Below the pieces are notes generated by a model, which saw only the letters and a list, made by a program, of their open reading frames with translations, was not told the origin of the DNA and made no database searches. The translations under genes and the position numbers were made by a program. A stretch of 35,536 nt of DNA from Syntrophaceticus sp050949745 (GTDB taxonomy: Bacteria > Bacillota > DSM-12270 > Thermacetogeniales > Thermacetogeniaceae), in the NCBI GenBank assembly GCA_050949745.1, contig JBMNGF010000013.1, positions 1-35,536 of the forward strand, in the 5' to 3' direction. This document shows positions 23,997-32,388 of the stretch, in pieces; position 1 is the first letter of the stretch, and each line of letters opens with the position of its first letter.

Positions 23997-24326
23997 ATGA
24001 TGTCACAATTAAAACTGCATGTGAAAAAAGGGGATAACGTATATATCTTGACCGGTAAAGATGCCGGTAAAAAAGGAAAAGTACTCCAGGCTCTCCCTTC
24101 CAAGAAAAAAGTAGTTGTTGAAGGGGTCAATATCGTCAAGCGGCATACCCGACCGTCTCAATCAGCTCCTCAGGGTGGGATTGTAGAACAGGAAGCACCA
24201 ATCGACAGTTCAAATGTGATGTTGGTATGTGGCAAGTGCGATAAGCCCACCAGAATTATGAAGAAATTTGCTGATGATCGCTACTACCGTGCCTGCAAGA
24301 AGTGCGGGGAAATCATTGATAAGTAG
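23997..24326 (+). CDS. rplX: 50S ribosomal protein L24
   Basis: L24 starts large-subunit assembly. The product has the N-terminal KOW motif (HVKKGDNVYILTGKDAGKKGKV) and the conserved GVNIVKRHTRPSQ. A C-terminal Cys4 motif (CGKC and CKKC) is typical of many bacterial L24 proteins. Start is ATG 23997 or the next ATG at 24000; GGAGG lies at 23987-23991. An upstream in-frame GTG overlaps that site and is rejected. Confidence 0.96.
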   Translation: MMSQLKLHVKKGDNVYILTGKDAGKKGKVLQALPSKKKVVVEGVNIVKRHTRPSQSAPQGGIVEQEAPIDSSNVMLVCGKCDKPTRIMKKFADDRYYRACKKCGEIIDK

Positions 24327-24354
24327 TGGCTACGGTAAAAGGAGTGAGCAAGAA

Positions 24355-24891
24355 TTGGGTCTCAAAGAACAATACCGCAGCGAGGTGGCCCCTCAGTTGC
24401 AAAAGAGATTTAATTATAGCAGTATTATGGAAGCTCCCAAGTTGGAAAAGATAGTCGTTAACATGGGGGTAGGAGAGGCCATTCAGAATCCAAAGGCTAT
24501 GGATGCTGCGGTCAATGACCTGGCACAGATCACCGGACAGCGACCTGTGATTACAACTGCCGGAAAATCTATCGCAGCTTTCAAGCTACGAGAAGGAATG
24601 AAGATCGGGTGTAAAGTAACCCTGAGGGGGGACCGGATGTATGATTTTTTCTCAAAACTGGTCAATATTGTACTACCCCGAGTGCGAGATTTCAGGGGCA
24701 TTTCACCGAAGGCATTTGATGGCAGGGGAAATTATACTCTTGGTCTGCGGGAACAGGTAATTTTTCCGGAAATCGATTATGATAAAATTGACAAGGTGCG
24801 TGGGATGAATATAACGGTTGTCACCACTGCAAAAACAGATGAAGAAGGTCGGGAACTGCTCAAGCTAATGGGGATGCCATTCAGGGAGTAG
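24355..24891 (+). CDS. rplE: 50S ribosomal protein L5
   Basis: L5 binds 5S rRNA and contacts the P-site tRNA. The 178-aa product begins MGLKEQYRSEVAPQLQKRF from TTG behind AAAAGGAG. It contains KIVVNMGVGEAIQNPKAMD, RDFRGISPKAFDGRGNY and EIDYDKIDKVRGM. In-frame codons upstream overlap rplX and are not family-like. Confidence 0.97.
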   Translation: MGLKEQYRSEVAPQLQKRFNYSSIMEAPKLEKIVVNMGVGEAIQNPKAMDAAVNDLAQITGQRPVITTAGKSIAAFKLREGMKIGCKVTLRGDRMYDFFSKLVNIVLPRVRDFRGISPKAFDGRGNYTLGLREQVIFPEIDYDKIDKVRGMNITVVTTAKTDEEGRELLKLMGMPFRE

Positions 24892-24926
24892 CCCGTTAAA
24901 GATGTAGTTAAGAAGGAGGGAAAGTA

Positions 24927-25112
24927 TTGGCCAAAAAATCGCTTACAATAAAGCAGCAAAGAAAGCCTAAATACAAGGTCAGGGCTTATAATAGATGCCC
25001 TTTGTGCGGTAGACCGCGCGCCTACCTGCGTAAATTTGGAATGTGCCGTATCTGCTTTAGGAAGCTAGCATATAAAGGCCAGATCCCTGGTGTTGTCAAA
25101 TCTAGCTGGTAA
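24927..25112 (+). CDS. rpsN: 30S ribosomal protein S14 type Z
   Basis: The short, zinc-binding form of S14 in the 30S head. The 61-aa product has the two CxxC pairs (CPLCG and CRICF) and the C-terminal GQIPGVVKSSW. It starts with TTG after AAGGAGGG. This form is the usual operon-encoded version in Firmicutes. Confidence 0.97.
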   Translation: MAKKSLTIKQQRKPKYKVRAYNRCPLCGRPRAYLRKFGMCRICFRKLAYKGQIPGVVKSSW

Positions 25113-25144
25113 TTATGTAATTCGGCACAGAGGAGGTTGAACAT

Positions 25145-25540
25145 ATGGTTACGGATCCTATTGCTGATTTTTTAACCAGGATTCGCAATGCGAACCAAGT
25201 TTACAAGGATTCTCTGGAAATCCCGGCTTCCAAAATGAAGCAGTCTATGGCTGAGATTCTGAAAGCAGAAGGCTATATTAAGCATTATGAATATATTAAA
25301 GACGGGAAACAGGGAGTAATTCGCCTTTTTATGAAGTATGGCCCCAACCGGCAGAAGGTACTTACCGGATTAAAGCGCATCAGTAAGCCGGGTTTGCGGG
25401 TTTATGTGAGAAAAGATGAAATACCTAGAGTATTAGGTGGTCTCGGTGTGGCAATCTTATCCACATCTAAGGGACTCATGACTGACAAACAGGCTAGAAA
25501 AGAAGGTCTGGGTGGAGAAGTCATATGCTACATTTGGTAG
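25145..25540 (+). CDS. rpsH: 30S ribosomal protein S8
   Basis: S8 binds helix 21 of 16S rRNA in the platform and in E. coli represses the spc operon. The 131-aa product begins MVTDPIADFLTRIRNAN and ends with STSKGLMTDKQARKEGLGG and EVICYIW, all family-typical. ATG follows GAGGAGG. No S8 target site was recognised upstream of rplE. Confidence 0.98.
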   Translation: MVTDPIADFLTRIRNANQVYKDSLEIPASKMKQSMAEILKAEGYIKHYEYIKDGKQGVIRLFMKYGPNRQKVLTGLKRISKPGLRVYVRKDEIPRVLGGLGVAILSTSKGLMTDKQARKEGLGGEVICYIW

Positions 25541-25552
25541 GGAGGTGGTACC

Positions 25553-26095
25553 ATGTCTAGAGTGGGGCGCCTTCCGGTTAAATTGCCGGCAGGAGTCGAA
25601 GTGAAAATCGATGAGCACCTGGTGGAGGTCAAAGGACCGAAAGGGAAACTTACCAGGGAAATTCATCCTGAGATGCAGATCGCTCAGGAAGACAACATCC
25701 TTTATATAACACGGCCATCAGATGAGAAACAGCATCGTGCTCTTCACGGGTTGACCAGAAGTTTAGTGCAGAATATGGTTGACGGAGTGGAGAAAGGCTT
25801 TTCCAAATCACTTAATTTGGTTGGAGTTGGTTATCGTGCCGCTCTCCAGGGGAAAAAGCTTGTATTGAATGTTGGCTATTCTCACCAGGTAGAGATTGAA
25901 CCGGACGAGGGATTGGAGATCGAGGTTCCGGAAACTAACAAAATCATAGTTAAAGGAATCGATAAAGAGAAGGTTGGTGCTCTGGCTGCCCAAATCAGGA
26001 ATGTTCGAAGTCCTGAGCCTTATAAAGGAAAGGGTATCAAGTATGAAAACGAAGTGGTCAGACGTAAAGCGGGCAAAGCTGGCATTAAAGCTTAA
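25553..26095 (+). CDS. rplF: 50S ribosomal protein L6
   Basis: L6 lies near the sarcin-ricin loop and L7/L12 stalk. The 180-aa product begins MSRVGRLPVKLPAGVEV and has the second repeat-domain signature (RSPEPYKGKGIKYENEVVRR). ATG follows AGGGAGG with 12 bases after rpsH. Confidence 0.98.
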   Translation: MSRVGRLPVKLPAGVEVKIDEHLVEVKGPKGKLTREIHPEMQIAQEDNILYITRPSDEKQHRALHGLTRSLVQNMVDGVEKGFSKSLNLVGVGYRAALQGKKLVLNVGYSHQVEIEPDEGLEIEVPETNKIIVKGIDKEKVGALAAQIRNVRSPEPYKGKGIKYENEVVRRKAGKAGIKA

Positions 26096-26112
26096 AGATT
26101 AGGGGTGAGAGA

Positions 26113-26478
26113 ATGCCTAAAGAAACGCGAGTTCTTAAGCGTAAAAGAAAACATCTTAGGGTTCGTAAAAAGGTTTTTGGTACAGCTGAAAGACCACGGC
26201 TTAGTATTTATAAAAGCCTGAACCATATTTACGCCCAGGTCATTGATGATTCAAAAGGTGAGACACTGGCATCTGCATCAACTCTTTCCCCAGAAATCCG
26301 GGAAGAGGTTGGCGGAAAAAAGAATACAGCTGCGGCACGATTGGTTGGACTGAAGGTTGCCGAAAAAGCTCGCTCCAAAGGGATAGAGAAAGTTGTGTTC
26401 GATCGTGGAGGCTATCCATACCATGGCCGTGTCGCTGCTTTTGCTGATGCTGCCAGAGAAAATGGCCTGGACTTTTAA
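26113..26478 (+). CDS. rplR: 50S ribosomal protein L18
   Basis: L18 carries 5S rRNA into the central protuberance. The 121-aa product has RLSIYKSLNHIYAQVIDD and the C-terminal FDRGGYPYHGRVAAFADAAR. The weak site GGGGTGAGAG precedes ATG 26113. It follows rplF by 17 bases. Confidence 0.98.
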   Translation: MPKETRVLKRKRKHLRVRKKVFGTAERPRLSIYKSLNHIYAQVIDDSKGETLASASTLSPEIREEVGGKKNTAAARLVGLKVAEKARSKGIEKVVFDRGGYPYHGRVAAFADAARENGLDF

Positions 26479-26499
26479 AGAAGGGAGGGAGTGCGTGTT

Positions 26500-26997
26500 T
26501 TGCGAGTTGATCCCGAAGCAGTTGAGTTAACAGAAACAGTTGTCAGCATCAATCGTGTTGCTAAAGTTGTCAAGGGTGGACGTAAATTCAGCTTTAGTGC
26601 ACTAGTTGTTGTAGGTGATACTCAGGGACGAGTCGGAGTTGGATTAGGAAAAGCAGGTGAAGTGCCTGAAGCGATTCGTAAAGGAGTAGAAGCAGCTAGA
26701 AAGAGCATGTTTGATGTTCCTATGAAAGGAACTTCAATTCCACATGAAGTAATCGGCAAATTCGGAGCAGGAAGGGTTCTACTAAAGCCGGCTGCACCAG
26801 GTACAGGTGTGATCGCCGGGGGGCCTGTACGTGCAGTATTGGAAGCGGCAGGGATCCAGGATATTCTAACCAAGTCCTTGGGTTCCTCTAATGCAAATAA
26901 TATGGTGCGTGCTACTGTTCAAGGCCTAAAACGCATGAAACGGGCAGATGAAGTAGCGCGGCTGCGAGGTAGAACAGTGGATGAATTAATCGGTTAA
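26500..26997 (+). CDS. rpsE: 30S ribosomal protein S5
   Basis: S5 guards the mRNA entry and affects fidelity. The 165-aa product shows VVSINRVAKVVKGGRKFSF, the S5 loop VGVGLGKAGEVPEAI, and GTGVIAGGPVRAVLE. TTG 26500 gives MRVDPEAVEL, matching the Bacillus N-terminus, with GGAG (26488-26491) eight bases upstream. A GTG at 26491 would add three residues but overlaps that site. The gene normally next, rpmD, is absent. Confidence 0.96.
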   Translation: MRVDPEAVELTETVVSINRVAKVVKGGRKFSFSALVVVGDTQGRVGVGLGKAGEVPEAIRKGVEAARKSMFDVPMKGTSIPHEVIGKFGAGRVLLKPAAPGTGVIAGGPVRAVLEAAGIQDILTKSLGSSNANNMVRATVQGLKRMKRADEVARLRGRTVDELIG

Positions 26998-27047
26998 ATT
27001 TGAACTGTATTGGATATGTGCTAGCGATGAGAAGGAAGGGGAGTGTA

Positions 27048-27491
27048 ATGATAAAACTCCATGACTTAAAATCAGCCCCCGGAGCACGTGTGGGGAGAAA
27101 ACGCAAGGGGCGCGGTATAGGCTCCGGTTTAGGGAAGACTGCCGGTAGAGGCCAAAAGGGCCAAAAATCCCGTTCCGGCGGAGGCACACGAAGAGGATTT
27201 GAGGGTGGACAGATGCCATTGATCAGGCGGCTTCCCAAGCGTGGTTTCACTAATATATTCAGGGAAGAGGTAGCCATCGTCAATATAAAGGATCTGGAAG
27301 GTTTTCCTGAGGGTGCTGAAATAACACCTGAACTCCTCTATGATGAGGGGTTAGTCAAAAAGCGTGATATTAAGATCAAACTTTTAGGGAAAGGTGACAT
27401 TGACCGCCCAATAACAATAAGGGTACATCAGGTGAGCAAAAGTGCAGCTGAGAAGGTATCAGCTGCAGGCGGTAAAGTCGAGGTGATCTGA
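27048..27491 (+). CDS. rplO: 50S ribosomal protein L15
   Basis: L15 is a late-assembly protein with a long extension into 23S rRNA. The 147-aa product begins MIKLHDLKSAPGARVGRKR, then the glycine-rich extension GRGIGSGLGKTAGRGQKGQ, and GGQMPLIRRLPKRGF. The ATG is close to GGGGAG. The in-frame codons upstream are unlike the family. Only 50 bases separate it from rpsE, leaving no room for rpmD. Its TGA stop overlaps the secY ATG by one base. Confidence 0.98.
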   Translation: MIKLHDLKSAPGARVGRKRKGRGIGSGLGKTAGRGQKGQKSRSGGGTRRGFEGGQMPLIRRLPKRGFTNIFREEVAIVNIKDLEGFPEGAEITPELLYDEGLVKKRDIKIKLLGKGDIDRPITIRVHQVSKSAAEKVSAAGGKVEVI

Positions 27492-28750
27492 TGCTCGATT
27501 CCCTACGCAGTGCCTTGAAGGTAACGGAACTCAGAAATAAAGTTCTCTTTACTCTCTTGATGTTTTTGGTTTTTCGTATCGGTGTACATGTTCCTGTGCC
27601 TGGTATAGATATTAATGCCTTGCAAAACCTTCTCCAGGGGCAGTTGTTTGGGATTTTTGATGTAGTATCAGGGGGTGCTTTTCGGCGTCTTTCTGTATTT
27701 GCCATGAGTATCACCCCCTATATTAATGCCTCCATCATTATGAGTCTGCTGCAGATTGTAATACCAAGGCTAGAACAGTTGGCTAAGGAAGGGGAAACCG
27801 GCCGTAAGGTGATCGCTCAGTACACCAGATATGGCGCTGTATTGCTTGGTTTAATCCAGGCCATAGGCATGTGTGTGGCTTTAGGGCGCCAGGGTGTATT
27901 CACAAATCCCGGAGTGGGATCATATATAGTAGCTGTTGTAACGCTGACGGCAGGTACTGCCTTATTGATGTGGATCGGCGAGAGGATCACGGAAAATGGC
28001 ATCGGCAACGGTATTTCTTTGATCATCTTCGCTGGAATCGTATCCCGGTTGCCTTCAGGACTGGCGAGCATGGGGGAGCAGGTTAGTGCAGGTGTAATTT
28101 CTATAGGGAATATATTTATACTTCTAGTGCTTGGTCTGTTGATCATCGCCGGGGTTGTGGCAGTTAATGAGGGGCAAAGGCGAATTTCAGTCCAGTACGC
28201 CAAACGTGTCATGGGACGGAAGGTCTATGGTGGGCAGAGTACTCATATACCTTTGAAGGTAAACCAGGCAGGAGTAATTCCGATTATTTTTGCCATGTCG
28301 ATTTTGCTTTTTCCTGTGCAGATAGCACAATGGATCGATCACCCTTGGGCACGGGCTGTAGAGTCAGCACTGGGCTTTGGTACAGGGTTAAATTCTGTGT
28401 TATATGCCTTGTTGATCATATTTTTTACATACTTTTATACAGCCATAGTATTCAATCCAATTGATGTGGCTGACAATCTGAAAAAGTATGGTGGTTTTGT
28501 TCCAGGACTGCGGCCAGGACGGTCAACCGGAGAGTATATCAGTCGGGTTTCATCGCGGTTGACACTGGCAGGGGCTATTTTTCTGGCCTTGATCGCTATC
28601 CTGCCCAATTTCATGATTGCAGTGACCGGTATTACAACCCTCTATTTTGGGGGAACTGCCTTACTTATTGTAGTGGGTGTTGCCTTGGAGACCATGAAGC
28701 AGTTTGAGTCGTACTTATTGATGCGTCATTATGAGGGTTTTATGAAATAG
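27491..28750 (+). CDS. secY: Preprotein translocase subunit SecY
   Basis: SecY forms the protein-conducting channel with SecE and SecG. The 419-aa product has about ten hydrophobic segments. Family motifs are VPGIDINALQ in the plug region, SVFAMSITPYINASII, TENGIGNGISLIIFAGI, and the cytoplasmic loop NPIDVADNLKKYGGFVPGLR that binds SecA or the ribosome. Its ATG overlaps the rplO stop by one base, showing translational coupling. Confidence 0.98.
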   Translation: MLDSLRSALKVTELRNKVLFTLLMFLVFRIGVHVPVPGIDINALQNLLQGQLFGIFDVVSGGAFRRLSVFAMSITPYINASIIMSLLQIVIPRLEQLAKEGETGRKVIAQYTRYGAVLLGLIQAIGMCVALGRQGVFTNPGVGSYIVAVVTLTAGTALLMWIGERITENGIGNGISLIIFAGIVSRLPSGLASMGEQVSAGVISIGNIFILLVLGLLIIAGVVAVNEGQRRISVQYAKRVMGRKVYGGQSTHIPLKVNQAGVIPIIFAMSILLFPVQIAQWIDHPWARAVESALGFGTGLNSVLYALLIIFFTYFYTAIVFNPIDVADNLKKYGGFVPGLRPGRSTGEYISRVSSRLTLAGAIFLALIAILPNFMIAVTGITTLYFGGTALLIVVGVALETMKQFESYLLMRHYEGFMK

Positions 28751-28763
28751 GGAGTGTTATCAG

Positions 28764-29408
28764 ATGAGAATGTTGATTATGGGCCCACCCGGTGCAGGTA
28801 AAGGGACCCAGGCCGCACGAATAACTTCATTCTGTGGGATACCACATATTTCTACTGGGGATATGTTCCGCATAGAAATTAAGGAATCAACAGAGCTTGG
28901 TAAAAAGCTCAAGAGCTATTTGGATTCAGGCAAGTTGGTTCCTGATGAGGTTACAGTGGAAGTGATTGAGAAGCGACTGAAACAAGCGGACTGTGAAAAA
29001 GGGTTTTTGCTCGATGGGTTTCCTCGTACAATTCCCCAGGCGGAATCACTTGATGGTATATTAGGGGAAACTGGCCTTGACCTGGTAATAAATATCAGAG
29101 TAGATCCTGGGGTCTTGCTAGAGCGGCTGACGGGAAGGCGGGTCTGTAGAAAGTGTGGTAAGACATATCATCTTCTCTATCAACCGCCCAAGGAAGAGGG
29201 CAGCTGCGACAATTGTGATGGTGAACTCTACCAGAGAAGTGATGATACCAGGGAAACTGTTTCTAACCGTTTGGAAGTATATCAGAATCAGACCGCACCT
29301 CTCTTGGATTATTACGGTCGCTGTGGTATCGTGAGGGAGGTCAATGGTGAAAAATCTATTGATGATGTCTTTCAAGAGATCAAAAAAGTGATAAGAGGTT
29401 TTAATTGA
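28764..29408 (+). CDS. adk: Adenylate kinase, zinc-binding LID
   Basis: Catalyses ATP + AMP to 2 ADP in the cytoplasm. The 214-aa product has the P-loop GPPGAGKGT (7-15), the AMP-binding LDGFPRTIPQAE, and a long LID containing Cys128, Cys131, Cys148 and Cys151, the zinc-binding form common in Gram-positive bacteria. ATG follows a weak GGAGTG site. The stop overlaps the ATG of map by one base (TGATG). Confidence 0.98.
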   Translation: MRMLIMGPPGAGKGTQAARITSFCGIPHISTGDMFRIEIKESTELGKKLKSYLDSGKLVPDEVTVEVIEKRLKQADCEKGFLLDGFPRTIPQAESLDGILGETGLDLVINIRVDPGVLLERLTGRRVCRKCGKTYHLLYQPPKEEGSCDNCDGELYQRSDDTRETVSNRLEVYQNQTAPLLDYYGRCGIVREVNGEKSIDDVFQEIKKVIRGFN

Positions 29409-30154
29409 TGATTATACTCAAGTCAGCCCAGGAAATCGAATATATGCGTCAGGCGGGGCAGATTGTAGCCGAAACACTTAAAGAATTAAGTAATAATGTC
29501 CGCCCCGGGGTGACTACTGGTGAACTTGATGAATTTGCAGAAGCCTTTATCAGGAAAGCTGGTGCGACACCTGCCTTTCTTAATTACCAAGGGTTCCCCG
29601 CCAGTATATGTGCATCAGTTAATAATGAGGTTGTACATGGGATTCCTGGTTTAAGAAAGCTGGAAAACGGTGATATTATTAGTATTGATGTTGGGGCTTT
29701 CTATCACGGTTATTGCGGGGATTCTGCTTGCACATTTCCGGTGGGGGAGATTTCCTCAGAAGCAGAGCGCCTGCTTACAGTAACCGAAAAAGCTTTAGAG
29801 ATTGGTATTGAAAAAGCTGTGAGTGGGAACCGGATCGGTGATATCGGTGCTGCTATTCAAGCCTTTGTTGAGGACAACAACTTTAGTGTTGTGCGGGCGT
29901 TTGTTGGTCACGGAATTGGACGGAAGATGCATGAACCCCCTCAAGTACCTAACTTTGGCAAATCAGGACATGGTCCGCGGCTTGAGCCAGGAATGACAAT
30001 AGCAATAGAACCGATGGTCAATGCCGGTACATATGATGTTGACATCATGCCCAACAAGTGGACTGTCGTAACCAAGGATGGGAGACTTTCCGCTCATTTT
30101 GAACACACAATAGTGGTGACCGAAGGACGGCCGGAAATATTGACCCGGTGCTAA
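29408..30154 (+). CDS. map: Methionine aminopeptidase, type I
   Basis: Removes the initiator methionine from nascent proteins. The 248-aa product has all five metal ligands of the family: Asp94 and Asp105 (SIDVGAFYHGYCGDSA), His168 (GHGIGRKMHEPP), Glu201 (AIEPMV) and Glu232 (EHTIVV). ATG 29408 overlaps the adk stop; a TTG one codon earlier is also possible. Confidence 0.98.
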   Translation: MIILKSAQEIEYMRQAGQIVAETLKELSNNVRPGVTTGELDEFAEAFIRKAGATPAFLNYQGFPASICASVNNEVVHGIPGLRKLENGDIISIDVGAFYHGYCGDSACTFPVGEISSEAERLLTVTEKALEIGIEKAVSGNRIGDIGAAIQAFVEDNNFSVVRAFVGHGIGRKMHEPPQVPNFGKSGHGPRLEPGMTIAIEPMVNAGTYDVDIMPNKWTVVTKDGRLSAHFEHTIVVTEGRPEILTRC

Positions 30155-30169
30155 TGAGGGGATGACTCA

Positions 30170-30472
30170 ATGGATGACCGGATTAAGCTTGGTCAGTTGG
30201 TCCGTTCAAAGCGAGGACGAGACAGAGGTAAATATTACCTGGTCATTGAAATAATAAATGATAATTTCGTTTATTTGGTCGATGGAGAAAAGCGGAGAAT
30301 GGACAATCCAAAGCAGAAGAATATCAAACATTTAAAGGTGTACCCTGCGGTTGCCGGTGACATAGTCCAAAAGTGGGAAGCTGGAAAGAATCCAGGAAAT
30401 AATGAGGTTCGCAGGGTCATCACCGAATTCAAGCAGTTAATGCTTGATCGGGAGTCTGAAACAAGGGGGTAG
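30170..30472 (+). CDS. KOW-domain RNA-binding protein (L14e-like)
   Basis: A 100-aa basic protein with an N-terminal KOW-like segment (LGQLVRSKRGRDRGKYYLVI) and the pattern VYLVDGEKRRMDNPKQKN that recalls archaeal and eukaryotic L14e/L6e. Small genes of this type sit between map and infA in many Firmicutes, including the ybzG locus of Bacillus. Location in the operon suggests a ribosome- or RNA-related job, but the exact function is not known to me. ATG 30170 follows GAGGGGATGA. Confidence 0.85.
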   Translation: MDDRIKLGQLVRSKRGRDRGKYYLVIEIINDNFVYLVDGEKRRMDNPKQKNIKHLKVYPAVAGDIVQKWEAGKNPGNNEVRRVITEFKQLMLDRESETRG

Positions 30473-30481
30473 ATAAATGAC

Positions 30482-30706
30482 ATGCCCAATTCAAAGCCAA
30501 ATGTAATCGAAGTCGAAGGTACAGTTGTTGAAACACTGCCCAATGCCATGTTTAAAGTAGAGTTAGCCAACGGGCATAGACTATTGGCACATGTTTCCGG
30601 GAAGATCCGGATGAATTTTATTCGGATCTTAGCAGGTGATCGGGTTACTGTAGAGCTGTCACCTTATGATTTAACCCGGGGACGCATTGTCTATCGCTAT
30701 AAATAA
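30482..30706 (+). CDS. infA: Translation initiation factor IF-1
   Basis: IF-1 occupies the A site during initiation. The 74-aa OB-fold product contains VIEVEGTVVETLPNAMFKVE, LAHVSGKIRMNFIRIL and SPYDLTRGRIVYRYK, nearly invariant in Firmicutes. The N-terminus (MPNSKPN) is two residues longer than common. AGGGGGT is about 11 bases upstream. Confidence 0.98.
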   Translation: MPNSKPNVIEVEGTVVETLPNAMFKVELANGHRLLAHVSGKIRMNFIRILAGDRVTVELSPYDLTRGRIVYRYK

Positions 30707-30774
30707 TGTAACCTTTTATAATTAATGCGCTAATTTTGCTAATTTATAAAGAGGCAGAAAGGGAGGTATTTTTC

Positions 30775-30888
30775 ATGAAGGTTCGTGCGTCTGTGAAGCC
30801 TATCTGTGAAAAATGCAAGATCATCAGGCGTAAGGGGAAAGTAATGGTTATCTGTGAAAACCCCAAGCATAAACAAAAGCAAGGTTAA
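30775..30888 (+). CDS. rpmJ: 50S ribosomal protein L36, zinc-binding form
   Basis: A 37-aa protein (MKVRASVKPICEKCKIIRR at the start) with the zinc ligands Cys11, Cys14, Cys27 and His32. The ATG follows GGGAGG at a good distance. It is in the usual place between infA and rpsM. Confidence 0.97.
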   Translation: MKVRASVKPICEKCKIIRRKGKVMVICENPKHKQKQG

Positions 30889-30905
30889 GGATCGGAGGTT
30901 AAGTA

Positions 30906-31271
30906 ATGGCACGTATCGCTGGAGTAGATTTACCGCGTGATAAACGGGTGGATGTTGCCTTGACCTATATATATGGAATTGGCCAAACCTCTGCCCGAAA
31001 AGTGGTTGATAAGGCGGGAATTAATCATGCCACAAGGGTCAAAGACCTAACTGAGGAAGAGATCGGCAAAATAACCGAGATTATCGACAGCGAATATAAA
31101 GTTGAAGGGGATCTCAGGCGTGAGGTCACTATGAATATCAAACGCTTGATCGAAATTGGAAGCTACAGAGGCCTGCGTCACCGCAGGGGTATGCCTACCA
31201 GAGGTCAGCGTACAAAAACCAACGCCAGAAGCCGTAAAGGTGCCAAAAGAACTGTTGGTATCCGAAGGTAA
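30906..31271 (+). CDS. rpsM: 30S ribosomal protein S13
   Basis: S13 bridges the 30S head with the large subunit and P-site tRNA. The 121-aa product begins MARIAGVDLPRDKRVDVALT and has RGLRHRRGMPTRGQRTKTNA. ATG follows GGAGG. It is the first gene of the alpha block here, directly after rpmJ. Confidence 0.98.
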   Translation: MARIAGVDLPRDKRVDVALTYIYGIGQTSARKVVDKAGINHATRVKDLTEEEIGKITEIIDSEYKVEGDLRREVTMNIKRLIEIGSYRGLRHRRGMPTRGQRTKTNARSRKGAKRTVGIRR

Positions 31272-31301
31272 AAAGAATAATTATAGGAAAGGGGGAGTAA
31301 G

Positions 31302-31691
31302 GTGGCAAAACGCAGAGCAAGACCCAAGCGTAGAGAACGAAAGCATGTTGAACGTGGAGTTGCTCACATTAAGTCGACTTTTAACAATACAATTATCACT
31401 ATAACTGATACAAATGGAAATGCTGTTTCCTGGGCTAGTGCCGGGGGCATGGGTTTTAAGGGCGCACGTAAAGGTACCCCCTTTGCTGCCCAGATGGCAG
31501 CGGAGACTGCTGCTAAAACAGCAATGGAGTATGGGATGAAGCAGGTAGAAGCCAAAGTAAAGGGACCAGGCAGTGGAAGGGAAGCAGCGATTAGGTCACT
31601 GCAGGCTGCAGGTCTAGAGGTAAATATGATCAAAGACGAAACACCAATACCTCACAATGGCTGCCGGCCGCCGAAACGCCGGCGCGTTTAG
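31302..31691 (+). CDS. rpsK: 30S ribosomal protein S11
   Basis: S11 lies on the platform near the E site and mRNA exit. The 129-aa product has THE family features HIKSTFNNTIITITD, SWASAGGMGFKGARKGTPFA and the C-terminal PHNGCRPPKRRRV. It starts with GTG behind AAAGGGGGAG. Confidence 0.98.
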   Translation: MAKRRARPKRRERKHVERGVAHIKSTFNNTIITITDTNGNAVSWASAGGMGFKGARKGTPFAAQMAAETAAKTAMEYGMKQVEAKVKGPGSGREAAIRSLQAAGLEVNMIKDETPIPHNGCRPPKRRRV

Positions 31692-31721
31692 ATGAAAATC
31701 AACTAAGGAGGGACAATATTC

Positions 31722-32348
31722 ATGGCAAGATACAATGGTCCCGTATGCCGCTTATGCCGTCGGGAGGGAATGAAGCTCTATCTGAAGGGTGATCGCTGTT
31801 ATTCAGAAAAGTGTGCAGTGGAGAAACGCAATTATCCTCCTGGGCAGAAGATACAAAGGCGTAGAAAGGTGACTGAGTATGGCTTACAGCTGCGGGAGAA
31901 GCAGCGTGCTCGCCGTATATATGGAGTTTTAGAAAAGCAGTTTCGTCGCTACTTTGATCTAGCAGAAAGACAGCAGGGGATAACTGGTGAGAATTTGCTG
32001 CGCTTATTGGAAATGCGACTGGACAATGTTGTTTATCGCTTAGGATTAGCTCAGTCCAGGACCCAAGCACGTCAACTCGTAAGGCACGGTCATTTTACGG
32101 TCAATGGGAAGAGGGTAAATATCCCATCATACCGTGTACGAAACGGGGATCAGGTTGCAGTTCATGAGAAAAGCAAAGAATTACCGGTTTTTATTGAAAT
32201 AGCCGAAGTTGCAGCACAAAAGACACCTCCTAATTGGTTGGAGGTAGATCTTGAGAAAATGCAAGGGCATGTATTGGGGTTCCCAGCCCGGGAAGATATA
32301 GATGTCCCCATCCAAGAACACCTGATTGTAGAATTGTATTCTCGTTAA
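31722..32348 (+). CDS. rpsD: 30S ribosomal protein S4, zinc-binding form
   Basis: S4 starts small-subunit assembly and in E. coli represses the alpha operon. The 208-aa product begins MARYNGPVCRLCRREGMKL and has four N-terminal cysteines (CRLC, then CYSEKC), the C+ form. The S4 RNA-binding domain follows (RLDNVVYRLGLAQSRTQARQ). ATG follows AAGGAGGG. Confidence 0.98.
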   Translation: MARYNGPVCRLCRREGMKLYLKGDRCYSEKCAVEKRNYPPGQKIQRRRKVTEYGLQLREKQRARRIYGVLEKQFRRYFDLAERQQGITGENLLRLLEMRLDNVVYRLGLAQSRTQARQLVRHGHFTVNGKRVNIPSYRVRNGDQVAVHEKSKELPVFIEIAEVAAQKTPPNWLEVDLEKMQGHVLGFPAREDIDVPIQEHLIVELYSR

Positions 32349-32388
32349 GATTGGTTTCACACAGGTGTTTGGGTAAGGAGGTATGTTG

